Of a stretch of 64,000 nt of DNA, positions 42,931 through 51,567 are shown piece by piece. A program made the translations under genes and the position numbers. The stretch is from Pseudomonas sp. MPC6. GTDB lineage: Bacteria > Pseudomonadota > Gammaproteobacteria > Pseudomonadales > Pseudomonadaceae. How positions within the stretch are numbered: the first letter of the stretch is position 1; each line of letters begins with the position of its first letter. Where the stretch lies: assembly GCF_006094435.1 (NCBI RefSeq), contig NZ_CP034783.1, positions 4,243,001-4,307,000 on the forward strand. Reading direction: 5' to 3'. The notes beneath the pieces were generated by a model. It was not told where the DNA came from. It saw only the letters and a program-made list of their open reading frames with translations, and ran no database searches.

Positions 42931-43482
42931 ATGAAGATAAGAAGAATCGTCACCGGCCACGACGAACAGGGCCACTCCGTGTTCGTTTCCGATGACTTTG
43001 CCCCAAGAGCCCAATCCTTTGCCTCGATACCAGGGCACGCCATGGCGCAACTGTGGACCACTACCGCCCTCCCGGCACTGCTCGGACAATCAAGCGACCC
43101 AACGCTCGATCGCGCCTCGCTGATCCCTTCTCAAGGAGGCACCAGCATCGCCATGTTCGATTTTCCACCCGACACCGTGATGCACAAACCCTTGGATGGC
43201 GTGCAGGCCTTTAACGAGCTGAGTGCCGCCCTGCCCGGCCTGATCGAAAGTTTCGAGCCGTTAAATCCGGGCATGCACACCACTGCCACCATCGACTACG
43301 GAATCATTCTGGAAGGTGAGATGTGGCTGGAACTGGATAACGGTCAGTGCCGCCTGGTCAGGGCGGGTGACGTGGTTATTCAAAATGGTACACGGCACGC
43401 ATGGCGCAACAAAAGCGAGCGGATTGCCCGGGCCATGTTCGTGATGATCGGTGTGTCACCTTCAGAGAAATCGGCTCTGTAG
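42931..43482 (+). CDS. Cupin-domain protein
   Basis: 183 residues. C-terminal half is a single cupin barrel: TIDYGIILEGEMWLELDNG, then LVRAGDVVIQNGTRHAWRN, with His in HTTATIDYG and NGTRHAW as metal ligands. N-terminal 90 residues are an extension seen in a cupin group associated with aromatic pathways. It may be an enzyme or a binding protein. Confidence 0.83.
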   Translation: MKIRRIVTGHDEQGHSVFVSDDFAPRAQSFASIPGHAMAQLWTTTALPALLGQSSDPTLDRASLIPSQGGTSIAMFDFPPDTVMHKPLDGVQAFNELSAALPGLIESFEPLNPGMHTTATIDYGIILEGEMWLELDNGQCRLVRAGDVVIQNGTRHAWRNKSERIARAMFVMIGVSPSEKSAL

Positions 43483-43517
43483 TTTTTGCTTGTCCATGCT
43501 CTGACTCAAGGATTCTT

Positions 43518-44090
43518 ATGGCCAGCGTCGCTTATCGGCTGCTCGGTATTTCCGGCAGCCTGCGTTCACAGTCAACCAATACAGCGGTACTCAAGGCTCT
43601 CGCCACTCGATTGGGTGATCAAGCGACCATGAGCCTGTTTTCCCTGAACGATATCCCCCTTTACAACGCAGACCTGGAAACAGCGGCATTGCCTGCATCG
43701 GTGACGGCCTTGAAAGAGGCGTTATCCCAGGTCGACGGCTTGATCCTCTGCTCGCCGGAATACAACTACGGCACCAGCGGCGTGCTGAAAAACGCGCTGG
43801 ATTGGGCCTCCCGCCCGGGCTTCAATTCACCGCTGAAAAACAAACCGGTGCTGATCATGACCTCCTCGCCCGGGGTGCTCGGTGGGGTGCGTGCCCAGGC
43901 TCAGCTGCGGGAAACACTGTCGGCCACCTTGTCCCGGGTCATTAGCGGTCCGCAGATAGTCATTCCCGGGGTCACTCAGAAGATTCAGGGCGGCAGCTTT
44001 GTCGATGAAACGACGATCGAGTTCATGCTGGCAGCTGTCGATCAGTTGGTGGCCGAGATCAGGCTATTGGCTAGCGGTCCAGTCTCATAA
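43518..44090 (+). CDS. NADPH-dependent FMN reductase
   Basis: 190 residues, flavodoxin-like: GISGSLRSQSTNTAVL (FMN phosphate loop, residues 9-24), CSPEYNYGTSGVLKNALDW (signature) and TSSPGVLGGVRAQ. The family reduces FMN or quinones with NADPH. It could regenerate a flavin or protect against quinones made by aromatic ring hydroxylation. Confidence 0.9.
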   Translation: MASVAYRLLGISGSLRSQSTNTAVLKALATRLGDQATMSLFSLNDIPLYNADLETAALPASVTALKEALSQVDGLILCSPEYNYGTSGVLKNALDWASRPGFNSPLKNKPVLIMTSSPGVLGGVRAQAQLRETLSATLSRVISGPQIVIPGVTQKIQGGSFVDETTIEFMLAAVDQLVAEIRLLASGPVS

Positions 44091-44150
44091 AAGTGGCAAG
44101 ACGACACCCGATGGCTTCCCTCTACAAACCAACGATAAGGTGACATTGCA

Positions 44151-44738
44151 ATGAGCCAATCCATGAGCATCAATCAATTCAAGGCCATTTTCGGCGAGTC
44201 GATTGTGGCCTGCCTCGCGGCTACCGTCTGTGCGCTGCTGATTGACGCCCCGGTCTGGGCCATGTTCATTGGATGGATCGCTTTTTTTACCCGCGGCGTC
44301 ACGGCGCGTGACGGGGCGATCAATCTGGCCTGTGTGCTCATCGGCCTGGCCATTGGCATCGTGGCCGGCGTGGCCGGTGCCGCACTGGCGCCTCACCTCG
44401 GCGCCTGGAGCATCACCCTGCTGGTGCTGGTGGTGACGCTGGTCGTGCTGTCCCTGCAAGTGCTGCCCTTGATCAATAATGTGCTGGCTTCCTTCCTGGG
44501 CCTGGTCGGCTACTTCGCCTCGCAGCTGCCGCCGACGCTCGAAACCTTTGTCGAGCTGTCAACGGCCTCTACGCTGGGCGTCATTGCCGGGCTATTGGCC
44601 AGCCTGGTGAAGAAACGCTGGAGCGGGCAGGAGGTCAATCGGGGCCATATCCATGAGCAGGCATCGACCCCGCCCGCGGCAGTTGAAGGCTGCGATCATG
44701 GCTCACCAGATCGAGGCGCCCGCCCTACAGATCGGTGA
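44151..44738 (+). CDS. DUF1097 membrane protein
   Basis: 195 residues with four to five hydrophobic helices (AATVCALLIDAPVWAMFIGW, then SITLLVLVVTLVVLSLQVLP). It fits DUF1097. Last gene of the plus-strand unit; its polar tail overlaps the end of the converging MFS gene by 14 bases. Role unknown, perhaps transport or membrane protection. Confidence 0.8.
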   Translation: MSQSMSINQFKAIFGESIVACLAATVCALLIDAPVWAMFIGWIAFFTRGVTARDGAINLACVLIGLAIGIVAGVAGAALAPHLGAWSITLLVLVVTLVVLSLQVLPLINNVLASFLGLVGYFASQLPPTLETFVELSTASTLGVIAGLLASLVKKRWSGQEVNRGHIHEQASTPPAAVEGCDHGSPDRGARPTDR

Positions 44739-46128
44739 TTTCCTTATGGCGCGGCACCAGCACCTTCATCACGCTCCACGCCACCAGGTAGGCCAGCGCA
44801 CAGATGGCAAACATGATCATGTAGCCGGTATGGATATCGTTGATCGTTTTGTAATAGTCGAACACCCAACCGCCTAACTTGGTCATCGCAACGCCGCCCA
44901 AGCCGCCCGCCATGCCACCGATGCCGACCACCGAAGCAATGGATTTTTGCGGGAACATATCGGACACGGTCGTGAAGATATTGCACGACCACGCCTGGTG
45001 CGCCGAGGCGCCCACGCCGATCAGCAGGACCGGCACCCAGAAACTGATGTAGCCCAATGGCTGAGCCAGCAACACCAGCAGCGGGAAGAGTGCGATCACC
45101 AGCATGGCTTTCATGCGACCGTCATACGGCGCGTCGCCGCGTGCCATGAAGTAGCTGGGGAACCAGCCACCGCCGATGCTGCCCACCATGGTCATGGTGT
45201 ACAACACTGCCAGCGGCAACACGATGGCCTGGCCCTTCATGCCGTATTGCGCCGACAGGTAGGTCGGCAGCCAGAACAGGAAGAACCACCACACGCCGTC
45301 GGTCATGAATTTGCCGAAGGCAAAGGCCCAGGTCTGGCGGTAGGTCAGCAGCTTGAACCACGATACTTTTTTAGCGGCGGCAGCCGAGTCGGTGCCGGCG
45401 AGCGCTTGCGCACCCTGATCGCTGCGGATGTAGGCCAGCTCCGGCGCCGACAGGCGTTTTTGCTGCTCCGGTTTTTCGTACAGCGCGATCCATACCGCCA
45501 CCCAGACAAAGCCCAACGCACCGATCACGATGAACGCCGCTTCCCAGCCCCACAGGGCGGCAATCAGCGGCACGCAGATCGGCGCCAGGATCGCGCCGAC
45601 ATTGGCCCCGGAATTGAAGATACCGGTGGCGAAGGAGCGCTCCTTCTTCGGGAAGTATTCGGCGGTGGCCTTGATCGCGATCGGGAAGTTGCCCGCCTCA
45701 CCGATCGCCAGCACGGCGCGCGCCAGCATGAAGCCGGCAATCGAGACCGGGATGACGGCAAGGCCCAACGCGCTGCTCAGGGCGCCGATCCCCTCGCCCA
45801 TCGGTACCGCAAAGGCGTGCATGATCGCGCCGGTCGACCAGATGCCGATCGCCAGTACATAGGCGGTCTTGGTGCCGATCTTGTCGACCACGCGACCGGC
45901 AAACAGCATGGAAATCGCATACACAAACTGAAAGACGGAGGCGATGTTGGCGTAATCGGTATTGCTCCAGCCAAATTGCGTCGACAGATCCGGCGCCAAC
46001 AGACTCAGGACCTGGCGATCCAGGTAATTGACGGTGGTGGCAAAAAACAACAGCGCGCAAATGGTCCAGCGATAGTTGCCGACAGCCTGGCCGACTCGTT
46101 GCGGGATGTGGGGCTCGTTCAGATTCAT
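44725..46128 (-). CDS. MFS transporter, anion:cation symporter (hexuronate/aldarate type)
   Basis: 467 residues with 12 membrane helices. ATTVNYLDRQVLSLLAPDL at helix 1 and RAVLAIGEAGNFPIAIKATAEYFPKKERSFATGI are typical of the ExuT/GudP group that imports uronates and aldarates. No sugar-acid enzyme genes are adjacent. Palindromes upstream suggest control separate from the aromatic cluster. It might alternatively import the cluster's aromatic acid. Confidence 0.87.
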   Translation of the reverse strand: MNLNEPHIPQRVGQAVGNYRWTICALLFFATTVNYLDRQVLSLLAPDLSTQFGWSNTDYANIASVFQFVYAISMLFAGRVVDKIGTKTAYVLAIGIWSTGAIMHAFAVPMGEGIGALSSALGLAVIPVSIAGFMLARAVLAIGEAGNFPIAIKATAEYFPKKERSFATGIFNSGANVGAILAPICVPLIAALWGWEAAFIVIGALGFVWVAVWIALYEKPEQQKRLSAPELAYIRSDQGAQALAGTDSAAAAKKVSWFKLLTYRQTWAFAFGKFMTDGVWWFFLFWLPTYLSAQYGMKGQAIVLPLAVLYTMTMVGSIGGGWFPSYFMARGDAPYDGRMKAMLVIALFPLLVLLAQPLGYISFWVPVLLIGVGASAHQAWSCNIFTTVSDMFPQKSIASVVGIGGMAGGLGGVAMTKLGGWVFDYYKTINDIHTGYMIMFAICALAYLVAWSVMKVLVPRHKEITDL

Positions 46129-46671
46129 AGCATCACTTTATTGTTGGATTATGCTGATGATTGCTCGGTTTCAAGCGAGATCAATTGACTCGAGGAGCAT
46201 CGGCAAAACGCTGCAACAGGCCGGCTGTATGGCGCGGCAAGCAGCCAGGATTCGAACCATTGGAGGGGGCATTGCGGGACGTGGACAAGCGGGCTGAATT
46301 CATGAGAGGTCGACACTTTTTATTTTTAGAGATGAACAGCCGAATGATTCGTCTGTCGTCGTACAACTAGGCTTTTTTATATCGAATTTAGTACCTGGCT
46401 GTCAATCTGAAACAACCGCCGCTCGTCTCAAAGGGTCCGGTACATATGGCAATTTTGCGCTCACTGAGCGCTGACAATCCTTTGATTTCCAAGTGTAAGG
46501 ACAAGGGATATGAAGCAACGTTGTACGACAACGCGCCTCGTGTGGATGAAGGCTAGGCTGTAAAAGCGATCCAGGCATGTGCCCCTTGGGCAGCTGCGAA
46601 TCTCATGGCTGCAACTGAATCCCCTAATCCTGCGTCAACCGCCGCTGCCACACGCTGAAGGGTGAACTGAA
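46129..46671. promoter_or_regulatory. Intergenic region with two matching palindromic operators
   Basis: No gene seen in 543 bases. AGTTGTACGACGAC (minus strand, 46355-46368) and CGTTGTACGACAACG (46519-46533) are two close forms of a GTTGT-ACG-ACAAC palindrome, an operator style used by GntR-type sugar-acid regulators. The first is 227 bases before the MFS start; the second faces DNA without a suitable gene. Confidence 0.55.
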
Positions 46672-47214
46672 ATGAAAAAACCGGTATTCATTCTTGCCTC
46701 CCCCAACAGCGCCGATGGCGAGCTTTCACCCATGTCCATCGGACGAATTGAGCGAGCGGTCCAATTGCAGCAAATGCAGCCCGATGTCGTGCTCCTGGCG
46801 ACGGGCGGGTTCGGCGATCATTTCAACATGTCCAACACGCCACACCGCGAGCTGGTGCACCAGTGCTTGTTCATTCGAGGCGCAGCGATTGACAGAGCGA
46901 CACCCGCCGACCTGCTTAGCGCCAATACGGTGGAAGACGTTTGGATGATCATCGCCTTTGCGCGCAAACGCGGTTGTGCGGACTACGGGGTAGTCACCTC
47001 GAGCTCTCATCTGAAGCGTTGCCGCTACATATTTGAATGTCTTGATCCAACTGCCCGAGTTGATTTTTTTGCCGCAGACGACTCGACGAATCCGGACGAC
47101 GCCATCGGCAAACACGAGGTGGTTGCGATGGAGCGCCTCGTCGCGCAAGGAGGCGTCATGATCGGTGAGGTCCTGCACCCCCATCCCGATGCCCCGGTCC
47201 GGCAAGGGCGCTGA
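46672..47214 (+). CDS. YdcF/DUF218-like protein
   Basis: 180 residues. VFILASPNSADGELSPMS, IERAVQLQQMQPDVVLLATG and the later DVWMIIAFARKRGC with VVTSSSHLKRCRYIFE match the ElyC/SanA/YdcF (DUF218) Rossmann-like fold. It lacks the membrane anchor of SanA, so it is probably cytoplasmic. The family binds nucleotides or acts in envelope maintenance; role uncertain. Confidence 0.8.
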   Translation: MKKPVFILASPNSADGELSPMSIGRIERAVQLQQMQPDVVLLATGGFGDHFNMSNTPHRELVHQCLFIRGAAIDRATPADLLSANTVEDVWMIIAFARKRGCADYGVVTSSSHLKRCRYIFECLDPTARVDFFAADDSTNPDDAIGKHEVVAMERLVAQGGVMIGEVLHPHPDAPVRQGR

Positions 47215-47220
47215 GCCTGG

Positions 47221-47448
47221 TCACTCAAGACCGGGAGGCTGTTGAGCGAGATCGGCCTCTCTCTGCCAGGCCCGCTGCAACAGCGTGACGACCTCTGCAT
47301 CCGAAGTCTGGGAAAGATCCATGTACCAATGGCCTATCGACATGAACCAATCCGGTACGACGGGACAGATCAGCTCATCCACCTCACGGCGCAACGCCTC
47401 CACCGTCTCGATCGGCCCCACCGGCACGGCGACGACGATGCGCGACGG
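47221..47448 (-). pseudogene. Phosphoribosyltransferase, C-terminal remnant
   Basis: About 75 residues (RIVVAVPVGPIETVEAL, then CPVVPDWFMSIGHWYMDLSQ) match the end of phosphoribosyltransferase-domain proteins, with the VVAVPV strand and a helix before the FxxIGxWYxDxSQ segment. The PRPP-binding loop and N-terminal half are absent; upstream sequence shows no continuation. Confidence 0.72.
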
Positions 47449-47565
47449 GCTCGGAAGCTTTTACGATGGCGGCCAGGGTTTAAATAGGACGCTTCTGATG
47501 GGTGTGTAAGACGTTTCCGTATTTTTTGAAGCCGGTAAGTCAATTAGCCCTGTTTGCGATGCCTC

Positions 47566-48924
47566 CTACACCAACCGCTCAATTTTCTGATGCTGCCAGA
47601 CCATCTTGTAATACGCCGTCTGCAACACCAGCATCCCCAGGTACGCCACCGGAAATGCCATCCACACGCCCTGCAATCCGAAGTGCCCGTCCATCACATA
47701 CGCCACCGGCAACTGCACCCCGACCACGCAGAAAATCGAAATCGCCATCGGCACCAACACCGATCCGCTGGCACGCATGATGCCGCCGATGATCGCCTGG
47801 AAGCCGAACACCAACAGGCTCCAGAGCATGATGTGCAACAGATGCTCGGCCTTCGCACGAGTGATGTCATCCGTGAGGAACAACCCCAGCAACCAGTGCG
47901 ACAACAGATAACCCAACACCACCAACCCGCCAGTCAGGCACACGTTGATCAACAACCCCGTGCGCAGAATCGGCCCGATGCGCTCGATGCGCCCTGCCCC
48001 GATCGCCTGGGCACCCAGGATCGACGCCGTGATCGCAATCGACAACGCCGGGAACTGCACATAATTGACGATCTGCGTCACCGCCCCATACGCCGCCGTC
48101 GCCTGGGAACCGTGCTGATTCACCAGCGCCAGAATCACCAGCTCCGACATCGACAACACCACCATCTGCAACCCGGTCGGCAACCCGATGCGCAACACCT
48201 TGCCGAGAATCACCAGGTCCAGGCGCATCGCCGCAAACATCTGCCGATCCGGCGCCAACGGATGCCCCTTGCTGATCAAGCGCCATGCCAGCCACGCCAT
48301 CGCCGACAGGTTACCCACCAACCCCGCATACGCCGCACTCTGAATCCCCATCATCGGCAACCCCAGCCAACCGCGAATCAACGCCGGCGTCAGCGCCAGG
48401 CCGATGCAGGTCGACACCAGCAACGCGATCAGCGGCGACACCGTATCGCTCACCCCGCGCAACAGTTGGGTGAACAACACGTAGACCAGCAGAGACGGCA
48501 TGATCCACATCATCACCTGGGCATAGGCCACGGCGTCGTCCAGCACGTCGGCCGGCGTGCCGAGGCCTTGCAGGGCGGGTCTTGCGAAAACGCTGCCCAA
48601 TATTGCCGCTACCAGACCGATCATTGCGCCCAGGAGCAGCGTGGTGCCGGCGATGGTTTTCACCAGATGTTGTTCACGCGCCCCCCAGGCTTGACCGATG
48701 AGTACCCCCGCACCCGCGCCGAGGCCGATGACCTGGGCGATGAAGAAGAACACGATCGGAAACATCCCGGAGACGGCAGCCAGGGCCTGGGTACCGAGCA
48801 TCTGGCCGATGTAGATGCTGTTGATGGTGCCCGACATGGATTGGAGGAAATTGGAGAGGACCATGGGGGCGAGGAAAAGCAGGTAGGTTTTCCAGAGGGG
48901 ATGTTGGGTGGTCGGGGTTTGCAT
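47566..48924 (-). CDS. MATE-family efflux transporter
   Basis: 452 residues, 12 helices in two related halves. SGTINSIYIGQMLGTQALAA and VLIGQAWGAREQHLV are typical of the NorM/DinF-like superfamily, and QMVVLSMSELVILALVNQHG opens the second half. It exports cationic drugs or metabolites with Na+ or H+. Stand-alone gene. Confidence 0.9.
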   Translation of the reverse strand: MQTPTTQHPLWKTYLLFLAPMVLSNFLQSMSGTINSIYIGQMLGTQALAAVSGMFPIVFFFIAQVIGLGAGAGVLIGQAWGAREQHLVKTIAGTTLLLGAMIGLVAAILGSVFARPALQGLGTPADVLDDAVAYAQVMMWIMPSLLVYVLFTQLLRGVSDTVSPLIALLVSTCIGLALTPALIRGWLGLPMMGIQSAAYAGLVGNLSAMAWLAWRLISKGHPLAPDRQMFAAMRLDLVILGKVLRIGLPTGLQMVVLSMSELVILALVNQHGSQATAAYGAVTQIVNYVQFPALSIAITASILGAQAIGAGRIERIGPILRTGLLINVCLTGGLVVLGYLLSHWLLGLFLTDDITRAKAEHLLHIMLWSLLVFGFQAIIGGIMRASGSVLVPMAISIFCVVGVQLPVAYVMDGHFGLQGVWMAFPVAYLGMLVLQTAYYKMVWQHQKIERLV

Positions 48925-49094
48925 TGGGTGGAGGTCCGTCTCGACTGCGGGGTTGGGATTCTAGAGGATAGCGTTAGCGGCGACGAACAAAGTTAAATGG
49001 ACGCCTCGGGAGGTGACTTCGATCCCGAGCATCGTGGCGTAACGGTCCTAGGACGACCCTAATAGTTCCTACGCAAACCTCGGAATCCCTAACC

Positions 49095-49366
49095 TTGCCC
49101 GCCGATCCGATGAAGCTTATAGTCCGCCCCGTCGCCCACAATGGCGATTCAGGTTTGGCGACCTGACCACAGAGAATGCGAGGGCTCCAGGCTTTATTGC
49201 AGGGGTCGTCGCACCCGCAAAGCCGCTGTTATGGCGGCTGTGCGCGGGAGACCTTCGGGTCTGCCGGTGTTCTCTGTGCCGGTTCGCCAACCTGCGCACA
49301 GCTGCCACCCAATCGTTTGGCGACGACTGAGTGACGGCCTTGAGCCAATCAAACAGAGATCTTCAA
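49095..49366 (+). promoter_or_regulatory. Promoter and structured 5' leader RNA, copy 2
   Basis: TTGCCC (49095-49100), 17 bases, TATAGT (49118-49123). Hairpin A GTCGCC/GGCGAT (49131-49148) starts eight bases after the -10 box, then hairpin B TCAGGT/ACCTGA (49149-49166). The large stem pairs 49233-49248 with 49291-49306 (16 bp, two G-U), with AGACC-TTCG-GGTCT (49249-49262) inside. Relative to copy 1 the UUCG hairpin has a C-G for T-A exchange and the wobbles sit at different positions, all preserving pairing. Confidence 0.68.
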
Positions 49367-49639
49367 ATGAATCGATACATCCCCCTCACCGGAATCGACC
49401 TGATCCCGGCCTCCCTGCTCATCGACACCCAAGCCCCCCTCGACGTTCTACAAGCCGCCGCTGATTACCGCATACGGACGGTTACGCAGGTGCTGGAAAA
49501 CATCGCCTTTCGCGCCGAGCTAGGTTGCGACACGGTGGTGTTGAAGGACTTTTCTAAGCTGTTGGCCATTCCGTTACGCGACGGCTGTGACTTGATGGAC
49601 GTGATCGGACGACGCTTGCGAGCACAGGCGAAGGAGTAA
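49367..49639 (+). CDS. Small protein of unknown function behind leader copy 2
   Basis: 90 residues, MNRYIPLTGIDLIPASLL at the start and a basic end (GRRLRAQAKE). The middle is predicted helical (VLQAAADYRIRTVTQVLENIAF). There is no recognised domain, signal peptide or membrane segment, and no sequence likeness to the DUF6124 protein despite the shared leader. A good terminator follows at 49644. No clear Shine-Dalgarno is seen (GAGATCTTCAA before the ATG), which may matter if the leader controls translation. Confidence 0.7.
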   Translation: MNRYIPLTGIDLIPASLLIDTQAPLDVLQAAADYRIRTVTQVLENIAFRAELGCDTVVLKDFSKLLAIPLRDGCDLMDVIGRRLRAQAKE

Positions 49640-49643
49640 GTAA

Positions 49644-49673
49644 AAACGGGCGCCTCAATGGGCGCCTGTTTCT
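49644..49673 (+). terminator. Rho-independent terminator
   Basis: AAACGGGCGCC, loop TCAATG, GGCGCCTGTTT: a 6-bp GC core extended by A-T pairs, five bases after the stop codon. Confidence 0.8.
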
Positions 49674-49749
49674 GCAATTGCGATTTGTGTGCAAACGCGT
49701 TTGAAGGATCCTTTCGTGAACCCATTGACCGAAGTCATCGCACAAAAAA

Positions 49750-49861
49750 AATGTGAAATAAAATGTGCAGAAAATTTCGTTTAAATAGCCTTAAAAACCT
49801 CTGCAGGCCAGTAAATTAGCGCTTGTTCATCAAGCCAGAATGTGAAATAAAATGTGCAGAA
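49750..49861. repeat. Two perfect 23-bp direct repeats upstream of fic
   Basis: 49750-49772 and 49839-49861 are identical (AATGTGAAATAAAATGTGCA plus AGAA-type end; each unit itself contains ATGTG twice). They are 89 bases apart, eight to nine helical turns. The second ends 22 bases before the ATG at 49884. They may be binding sites for the Fic protein's own winged helix or another repressor. Confidence 0.75.
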
Positions 49862-49883
49862 TTTTTGCACGGTACAGACCGGT

Positions 49884-51077
49884 ATGCCCCTGATCACATC
49901 AAAATCCTGGCTCGACCCGATTCTCCCTGACGCATTGCCGCCGTCAATCATTGCGCTCGCGGACGCGTTGCCCAGAAAGACACAGTTTCTAGCCGGGCGC
50001 CTGCCGCCTGAAACCGCTGCACGCCTCGGCCGTCTCCTGCAAATCACCAATACGTACTATTCGAACCTGATCGAAGGGCAATACACCGAGCCCGCCGATA
50101 TGCAAAGAGCGCAAGCGGCGCCGGTCAAAGACCGCAAACAGCTTAAAAACCTGGCGGTTGAACAGATGGCAGTGCAAGCATTGTTCGAACGGTCATTGCG
50201 TCTGCGTGCGCCGTTCGCCTGGGGTGACATGTTTGCACCTGAGCTCGTGAGCACTGCACACAACCGGCTTTTTCGGGGAGCCAGTGACACGGAACGGACG
50301 CTGTCAGATGGCTCAATCATGCAGCCCGGCACCCTGCGATCCGGTACAGGCCAGAACGTCGTCGTGGGTAATCATGACGCACCGGACGCTTCAGCTGTAG
50401 ACGGTATGCTTCAGCACCTTCAGGCAGGCTTCGGCCGGCAGACAGACCCGCGCCGCCAGCTCATTTCTGCGCTTGCCTACCATCATCGCCTCGCCTGGGT
50501 TCACCCCTTTGCCGACGGGAATGGTCGGGTTGCTCGGTTGGTCACTCACCTGCAATTAGTGAGTCTGGGGCTTAAGCCAACGCTCTGGTCACTGTCACGT
50601 GGCCTTGCAAGGCAGCATCAGAGTTACTACAGCGCTCTGACAATGGCGGACCGCCGAAGAGAGGGTGATCTGGATGGACGAGGCCAGCTGTCTCAGCGAC
50701 GCTATTTCGAATTCATCGAGTTCATGCTGCAGGTTTGTCACGATCAGGTCGATTACATGACCGCAGCCGTGAACCCATCCCAGCTTCGAGAGCGCGTGAT
50801 ACGCGCGTTTCGCTACAACGAGAAACTTCAACAACAAGGCATTCGCCCGGAAAGTGCGCCAGCAATCGTTGCGCTAATCACCCAAGGAAGCCTGCCGCGC
50901 AACGAAATAAAGACCTTTACCGGCCTCTCCTCACGCTTGGCAATCGATGAGCTTTCGCGATTGGTCAAAGTCGGTTTGGTGGAAAGTCGAACGCCTAAAT
51001 CCCGGATCGTCACACCCGGCCTGCCCGCCTGGTTTGCCCAAGATATTTTTCCGGATTTACATCGACGGTTTCAATAG
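49884..51077 (+). CDS. Fic-family AMP-transferase with winged-helix C-terminus
   Basis: 397 residues. The inhibitory helix motif is SNLIEG in the N-terminal region (about residue 60), the class II arrangement in which its Glu blocks ATP. The Fic core HPFADGNGRVAR is near residue 206. The last 90 residues look like a winged helix (LPRNEIKTFTGLSSRLAIDELSRLVKVGLVES), so the protein may also bind DNA. No antitoxin gene is beside it, as expected for class II. A GTG at 49854 inside the second 23-bp repeat is an alternative start. Confidence 0.88.
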   Translation: MPLITSKSWLDPILPDALPPSIIALADALPRKTQFLAGRLPPETAARLGRLLQITNTYYSNLIEGQYTEPADMQRAQAAPVKDRKQLKNLAVEQMAVQALFERSLRLRAPFAWGDMFAPELVSTAHNRLFRGASDTERTLSDGSIMQPGTLRSGTGQNVVVGNHDAPDASAVDGMLQHLQAGFGRQTDPRRQLISALAYHHRLAWVHPFADGNGRVARLVTHLQLVSLGLKPTLWSLSRGLARQHQSYYSALTMADRRREGDLDGRGQLSQRRYFEFIEFMLQVCHDQVDYMTAAVNPSQLRERVIRAFRYNEKLQQQGIRPESAPAIVALITQGSLPRNEIKTFTGLSSRLAIDELSRLVKVGLVESRTPKSRIVTPGLPAWFAQDIFPDLHRRFQ

Positions 51078-51295
51078 TCCACACCAGTACACTCGCCCTC
51101 GAAGCCGGCCGCTGTGACCTTGGAGAGTAATGTGCGCCTGTTTCGATATTTGGATAAGCGTGAGCGATGCCTGCTTTCGAAACCGACTCACCAAGCGGCA
51201 TTTTCTGCGGCACATCCCAACGTCCTGCCTACATTCCATATCGGTCCTACAACAACCTCGGAAATCGCTCATATCGCCCATGAAGCGATAACTCT
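51078..51295. other. Intergenic stretch before leader copy 3
   Basis: No gene seen. From about 51240 the sequence TCCTACAACAACCTCGGAAA parallels the DNA upstream of leader copy 2 (49070-49090), so the likeness of the two loci extends beyond the leader. Confidence 0.5.
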
Positions 51296-51340
51296 TATAG
51301 TCCACACATCGCCCATCCGGCGATCAGGTTTGTAGACCTG
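51296..51340 (+). repeat. Truncated leader RNA, copy 3
   Basis: TATAGT (51296-51301), hairpin A ATCGCC/GGCGAT (51308-51324) and hairpin B CAGGT/ACCTG (51325-51340) match copy 2 in order and spacing. The large stem with the UUCG hairpin is missing and no small ORF follows; 51341-51567 shows nothing recognisable. Confidence 0.65.
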
Positions 51341-51567
51341 CAGTCCCGATCAACCCCCATCATTTGATTCGGCGCTTCACCTATCGAACAACGGGGACGA
51401 ACAACGGATTATTACTTTGAAACTGGCGGAGCGCTCTCAATTTCCAGCCGTCTCACCGAGCATCATCCGTATTTCAAAAGGTTGTTTATTACACCTGCTG
51501 CATCCGCCAGTCTGCCTCAGACTCAACTCGGAAGCCGTCGGTACCACAACAAAACCAAGGACTGCGC

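Noticed and set aside
46247..46265. tRNA-like TTCGAA(T) loop in the gap after the MFS gene
   Set aside because: On the minus strand the arms around TTCGAAT do not pair (AATGG against CCTGG) and no cloverleaf can be drawn.
47554..48996. 480-codon open frame on the plus strand
   Set aside because: Shadow of the MATE gene; the translation is an Arg/His/Gln-rich low-complexity string.
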